NCBI GenBank assembly: GCA_051892195.1
Contig: JBJFFZ010000012.1
Location: 1 to 6,211 of the forward strand
Length of the DNA stretch: 6,211 nt
Direction of reading: 5' to 3'
Origin: CAKQOE01 sp051892195
GTDB lineage: Bacteria; Bacillota; Clostridia; Peptostreptococcales; Anaerovoracaceae
In this document: piece by piece, positions 5,082 through 6,211 of the stretch
Layout of the letters: every line of letters starts with the position of its first letter
How positions within the stretch are numbered: position 1 is the first letter of the stretch
The notes under the pieces: generated by a model
Database searches by the model: none
What the model was told of the DNA's origin: nothing
What the model saw: the letters and a program-made list of their open reading frames with translations, nothing else
Program-made: the position numbers and the translations under genes

Positions 5082-6011
5082 ATGAAACAGGAAATAAAAA
5101 AAGTATCCATCGTGGGCATGGGGGCCCTGGGGCTTCTTTACGGCAATCATATTGCGGAGCATATGAGACCCGACGCCCTGACTTTTGTGATGGATTCTGC
5201 CAGAGTTGAAAAATATAAGGATGCGGAGTTTGATATCAATGGGAAGAAGGCTTCCTTTCGTGTGACGTCTTTTGCCGAAGCGGAGCCGGCGGACCTGCTG
5301 ATCGTTGCGGTAAAATACAAAGGACTTGAAGAGGCCATGGAGGAAATGGGCCGGTGCATCGGCGAGGACACCATTGTGATTTCTGTGCTCAACGGGATTT
5401 CCAGCGAAGAGCTTCTGGCCCAGCGTTTTCCGGAGGCCAGGATCGTGCACACAGTGGCCCAGGGCATGGACGCCATGAAGTTCGGAAACAGCCTGAAATA
5501 CACTCAGATGGGAAATCTTCACGTGGGAGCTCTGCCCGGGCAGAGTACAGAAAATCTGGACCGGCTCTGCAGTTTTTTTGAAAGCATCCGCATGCCTTTC
5601 ATCCGGGAGGAGGATATCCTTTACCGCATGTGGTTTAAGTTTATGCTCAATGTGGGCGTGAATCAGGTCTGCATGGTTTACGACACAAACTACGCCGGAG
5701 CCCTGGCGGAAGGGGAGGCAAACCGCATGCTCATTGCCGCTATGCGGGAGGTGGAGGTTCTGGCTCTGGCCGAAGGCATTACCCTGACGGAAGCAGACCT
5801 GTGCCGCTGCATTGAAATCGAAAAGACTCTTGACCCGGCGGGAACGCCGTCCATGGGACAGGACCGGATCAACCGCAGGGCCTCAGAGGTGGAGATGTTT
5901 GCGGGCACCGTCATCCGTCTGGCCGAAAAGCACGGCATCCTCGTTCCGGCCAACCGCTATCTGTATCAGCGGGTCATGGAAATCGAAAAGGAGTATGTAC
6001 AGAACACTTAA
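5082..6011 (+). CDS. ketopantoate reductase family (PanE/ApbA-like) 2-dehydropantoate 2-reductase
   Basis: The 309-residue protein matches the usual length of ketopantoate reductases, which use NADPH to turn 2-dehydropantoate into pantoate for coenzyme A synthesis in the cytoplasm. The N-terminal Rossmann fold opens with GMGALG (12-17). Expected active-site positions are present: Lys78 in VAVK, Asn104 in LNG, catalytic Lys186 in WFKFMLN, Asn190, Asn194, the PSMGQD segment (256-261) and Glu269. These correspond in order to E. coli Lys72, Asn98, Lys176, Asn180, Asn184, Ser244 and Glu256. The start has a strong GGAGGGA (5066-5072) nine bases upstream. panB and panC are not visible, and the family includes paralogues that act on other 2-keto acids, so I leave the symbol blank. 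It lies 55 bases after the kinase and may be read with it or from its own promoter. Confidence 0.9.
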   Translation: MKQEIKKVSIVGMGALGLLYGNHIAEHMRPDALTFVMDSARVEKYKDAEFDINGKKASFRVTSFAEAEPADLLIVAVKYKGLEEAMEEMGRCIGEDTIVISVLNGISSEELLAQRFPEARIVHTVAQGMDAMKFGNSLKYTQMGNLHVGALPGQSTENLDRLCSFFESIRMPFIREEDILYRMWFKFMLNVGVNQVCMVYDTNYAGALAEGEANRMLIAAMREVEVLALAEGITLTEADLCRCIEIEKTLDPAGTPSMGQDRINRRASEVEMFAGTVIRLAEKHGILVPANRYLYQRVMEIEKEYVQNT

Positions 6012-6018
6012 GACGGAC

Positions 6019-6040
6019 ACCCCGGGCGTCCGCCTGGGGT
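6019..6040 (+). terminator. GC-rich hairpin after the reductase gene, probable weak terminator
   Basis: ACCCCGGGC (6019-6027) pairs with GCCTGGGGT (6032-6040) through eight Watson-Crick pairs and one G-T pair around a four-base loop. It begins eight bases after the stop codon, the right place for a terminator. ATTAAGAACG follows with no T-run, so it may instead protect the mRNA end or need Rho. Confidence 0.5.
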
Positions 6041-6097
6041 ATTAAGAACGCACCGGCAGGAAAAGAGAAATCTTCGTAAAATTATTTTCAAAAGTTG

Positions 6098-6126
6098 TTG
6101 ACAAACGTTCGTCGGACGCGTATACT
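6098..6126 (+). promoter_or_regulatory. strong sigma-A promoter for the tRNA gene
   Basis: A perfect -35 box TTGACA (6098-6103) and TATACT (6121-6126) are separated by exactly 17 bases. Transcription would start near 6133, about 35 bases before the mature tRNA. The strength suits a stable-RNA operon, and more tRNA or rRNA genes may follow beyond the window. Confidence 0.88.
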
Positions 6127-6133
6127 TATAAAA

Positions 6134-6157
6134 GTCGTCGGCCGATTGAAAGACGAC
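6134..6157 (+). other. hairpin in the tRNA 5' leader
   Basis: GTCGTC (6134-6139) is perfectly complementary to GACGAC (6152-6157) around a 12-base loop. It would form at the start of the precursor transcript and be removed by RNase P cleavage before base 6168. Confidence 0.5.
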
Positions 6158-6167
6158 GTTGTGGTAT

Positions 6168-6211
<44 letters not shown>

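Noticed and set aside
4869..5522. A 217-codon - strand frame spanning the kinase-reductase junction
   Set aside because: It runs antisense through two well-supported genes and the gap between them, with no family motif.

Overview
The window looks like chromosome of a Clostridia-class Firmicute, most likely a gut Lachnospiraceae or Oscillospiraceae relative. The reasons are the S-layer-homology (SLH) surface protein with an MBG-type repeat and a Thr/Lys/Asp-Gly linker, the dCache hybrid histidine kinase, strong AGGAGG-type ribosome binding sites, consensus sigma-A promoters and intrinsic terminators. All genes lie on the + strand. Family calls rest on motifs read by eye; no database search was possible.

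Layout: (1) 1-1224 is the C-terminal 407 residues of a secreted adhesin-like protein that ends in three SLH modules. (2) 1225-1514 holds a doubtful 44-codon frame, a long hairpin and the promoter of the next operon. (3) 1515-2131 is a compact Phd/Doc toxin-antitoxin operon with a 4-base ATGA overlap, closed by a clean terminator at 2135-2177. (4) 2132-2425 holds that terminator, a decayed fragment of an SLH module, a perfect 17-base GC palindrome and a near-consensus promoter. (5) 2426-5026 is an 866-residue membrane hybrid sensor kinase (dCache, PAS-like, HisKA, HATPase, receiver). (6) 5082-6011 is a ketopantoate-reductase-family dehydrogenase. (7) 6098-6211 is a strong promoter, a leader hairpin and the first 44 bases of a tRNA-Asn(GTT) cut by the window edge.

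How it fits together: the Phd/Doc pair is a self-contained unit with its own promoter and terminator. It is flanked by a 25-base imperfect direct repeat (22/25 identical, copies 786 bases apart), and SLH-like sequence adjoins both copies. This suggests the cassette landed in, or was rearranged with, the decayed end of an SLH gene. The kinase and the reductase are co-directional and 55 bases apart, and may be partly co-transcribed, although a possible extended -10 promoter overlaps the kinase stop codon. No gene here supplies an output regulator for the kinase.

I did not find a clearly new multi-gene system. The most unusual feature is the repeat-flanked toxin-antitoxin cassette with SLH remnants. 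The small frame after the SLH stop codon, the GC palindrome and the orphan kinase/reductase pairing come next.
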